From the NCBI GenBank assembly GCA_964418425.1, contig CAYQLT010000097.1:1-7324 (forward strand): a DNA stretch of 7,324 bases, written 5' to 3'. A model generated the notes under the pieces. The model was not told the DNA's origin, did no database searches, and was given only the letters and a program-made list of their open reading frames with translations. Position numbers and translations under genes: made by a program. The number at the start of each line of letters is the position of its first letter. The stretch's first letter is position 1. Source of the stretch: CAYQLT01 sp964418425 (GTDB lineage Bacteria; Bacillota; Limnochordia; Limnochordales; Geochordaceae). Below are positions 6,226-7,324 of this stretch, piece after piece.

Positions 6226-7143
6226 TCAGCGTCCCGGCTTCTGCCCGGGCCCCTCTGCTGCCAGGCCCTCCTGGAAATCGTAGACCATCCGCGATATGCG
6301 GGCGATGTCGGCGAAGCCCTCCTCGATGCTCGGGACTCCTTCCGACATGATCGTCAGGATGTAGGGCCGCCGGGCGAAGACGATGCCCACGTCGTCGGCC
6401 ACCCCCGTGATGTCCCCCTCCTTGTGGGCTACCCGCACGTGGGCGGGGAGCTGCCCGGGAAGGCCGACGTGCCAGATGGTGTGGGACAGGTCGTCGAGCA
6501 GGCGCTCCCCCTCATCCGGACGACGGCGCGCGAAGTTCCAGACCGCTTCCATGTAGATGCCCATGTCCCGGGCCGTGCTGAGGTTGCGACCCTCGGGGAA
6601 GACCGTGGTTCCGCCGAGCCGGCGCATGTAGGCGGCGATGTTCTCCTTGCCCAGGTAGCGGGTCAGCATGCGCCACGCTACGTTGTCGCTGACGGTGATC
6701 AGCAGATTGGTCAGAACCCGCAGCGAATAGGTCTGCCCGTCAATGCCGTCGTACTGGAGCACGCCTGCACCTTCGGCGAAATCCAGGGATCGGTCGTAGC
6801 GCAAGCGGTCGCTCCAGTGCAACTCGCCCTTCGTTACGAGCTCATAGACATACAGGGCGATGGGGACCTTGACAGTACTCGCCGCCGGGAACGCACGGTC
6901 CCCGTCCAGGCTCCACGTAGCACCGCTGGTCAGCTCCTTGAAGTAAATTCCGAACCGCTGGGGGCGGCCCTTGGTGAACTCCAGGATCCGGCGCTGCAGG
7001 GGCTCGTACACGGTCCTGGGGGCGGGCCCGGCGCTGTGGCGGAGAACCAACATGAACGCCCCGGAAGCGGCAGCCCCGGCCGCCCAGCGGATCACGGCTC
7101 GCCTCGTGAACCACCTGCGCCCCGTTGCCGGCAAGCCCGTCAT
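6226..7143 (-). CDS. Class A beta-lactamase-like serine hydrolase with non-canonical active site
   Basis: This 305-residue exported protein belongs to the penicillin-recognising serine enzyme fold (COG2367-like). Numbering is from the ATG at 7143. It has the nucleophile motif STVK at 89-92 (Ser89, Lys92) and SDN at 152-154. The third motif is KEG (241-243) in place of KTG. The omega loop looks cut short: PEGRNLSTARDM (183-194) has no normal ExxLN stretch, so the deacylating glutamate is doubtful. The N-terminus has TRRAVIR (13-19) before a hydrophobic segment (about 20-34), which resembles a twin-arginine signal or anchor. A TTG at 7149 would add two residues. ATG at 7143 is preferred because AAGGGGA (7157-7151) lies seven bases upstream of it but only one from the TTG. 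The fold is fairly sure. True beta-lactam hydrolysis is doubtful; peptidoglycan-related or esterase activity is possible. Confidence 0.88.
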   Translation of the reverse strand: MTGLPATGRRWFTRRAVIRWAAGAAASGAFMLVLRHSAGPAPRTVYEPLQRRILEFTKGRPQRFGIYFKELTSGATWSLDGDRAFPAASTVKVPIALYVYELVTKGELHWSDRLRYDRSLDFAEGAGVLQYDGIDGQTYSLRVLTNLLITVSDNVAWRMLTRYLGKENIAAYMRRLGGTTVFPEGRNLSTARDMGIYMEAVWNFARRRPDEGERLLDDLSHTIWHVGLPGQLPAHVRVAHKEGDITGVADDVGIVFARRPYILTIMSEGVPSIEEGFADIARISRMVYDFQEGLAAEGPGQKPGR

Positions 7144-7150
7144 CCCCAAG

Positions 7151-7157
7151 TCCCCTT
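7151..7157 (-). promoter_or_regulatory. Ribosome binding site that fixes the hydrolase start
   Basis: On the minus strand AAGGGGA is followed by seven bases and then ATG (7143-7141). This is ideal spacing and argues against the TTG at 7149, which would sit one base from the motif. Confidence 0.7.
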
Positions 7158-7212
7158 AGCCATCCCTGCCATAGCATGTGCGGGTACTCCCGAAGAGTTC
7201 CCCGGGTGGCTC

Positions 7213-7256
7213 GCTCCCTGGCTGGGGGAAAGGGGACCTCCCGGTTGCCAGGGAGC
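7213..7256. repeat. Perfect 10-bp inverted repeat upstream of the hydrolase gene
   Basis: GCTCCCTGGC (7213-7222) and GCCAGGGAGC (7247-7256) are exact inverted copies separated by 24 bases. The loop is purine-rich on the left and can form a small inner stem (GGGG with TCCC). No T-run follows on either strand, so it is not a standard terminator. Its place between the probable end of a minus-strand gene (7260) and the hydrolase start (7143) fits either a U-less terminator or a protein-binding site. Confidence 0.5.
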
Positions 7257-7259
7257 CGG

Positions 7260-7324
7260 TCAGGCCGGTTCGAGAGGGGAGATGGCAGCCAGGTCTGCCT
7301 CCTGGATGGAGAGGGGACGCCCGA
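7260..7324 (-). CDS. Possible C-terminal end of a further minus-strand gene (partial)
   Basis: Reading the minus strand from the right edge gives an open frame of 20 complete codons ending at TGA (7262-7260). It translates as GRPLSIQEADLAAISPLEPA and looks like an ordinary protein tail with an amphipathic helix. Most codons end in G or C, as in the neighbouring genes. The stop lies only a few bases before the 10-bp inverted repeat. The stretch is too short to assign a family. The rival reading is a plus-strand gene starting at ATG 7282, whose GAGAGGGG motif is too close (about two bases) to serve as a good ribosome binding site. Confidence 0.35.
   Translation of the reverse strand, partial: GRPLSIQEADLAAISPLEPA

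Noticed and set aside
7282..7324. Plus-strand gene starting at ATG 7282
   Set aside because: The purine-rich GAGAGGGG motif is practically touching the ATG, and only 14 codons are visible. The opposite-strand reading with a stop before a hairpin is at least as good.

Overview
The window comes from a GC-rich bacterial chromosome. The DNA is strongly GC-biased, AGGGGA-type ribosome binding sites precede several genes, and two of the operon starts appear to be GTG. No rRNA, tRNA, transposase, integrase or CRISPR array is visible, so the organism can only be guessed. The genes would fit a GC-rich thermophilic Bacillota/Limnochordia-like or actinobacterial-type lineage, but this is inference. One clue is that the solute-binding protein has a signal-peptidase-I type signal and no lipobox. 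That is more usual where there is a periplasm than in a classical monoderm.

Left edge (1-410): a near-textbook intrinsic terminator closes a plus-strand gene lying outside the window. It is followed by about 270 bases in which no gene can be defended. Next comes a promoter-like region with a perfect TTGACA box and three CTGAA/TTCAG half-sites, leading into a Fic-domain gene (411-1577). The Fic protein is a class II type AMPylator-like enzyme. It has an N-terminal inhibitory motif, an intact catalytic motif and a C-terminal winged helix.

Centre (1643-6025): a compact three-gene ABC importer operon in the order binding protein, fused two-domain permease, ATPase, with gaps of 39 and 27 bases. 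The architecture is that of the FbpABC/PgtC/PhnSTU superfamily. The binding protein resembles the PgtC-like branch: it has an SRSGTTH segment, and VIDFF where ferric-binding proteins carry their tyrosine pair. A phosphorylated or phosphonate-type organic anion is therefore a better guess than iron. Small hairpins lie at the ribosome binding site of the binding-protein gene and in the gap between binding protein and permease. Both could tune the relative amounts of the subunits.

Right side (6026-7324): a 200-base convergent gap, then a minus-strand class A beta-lactamase-like serine hydrolase (6226-7143) with a Tat-like N-terminus. It keeps the STVK and SDN motifs but has KEG instead of KTG and a shortened omega loop. 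Upstream of it are a perfect 10-bp inverted repeat and, at the very edge, what looks like the last 21 codons of another minus-strand gene.

No clearly new biological system is evident. The most interesting points are the operator-like repeats before the Fic gene, the unsettled substrate of the transporter, and the degenerate active site of the beta-lactamase-like protein.
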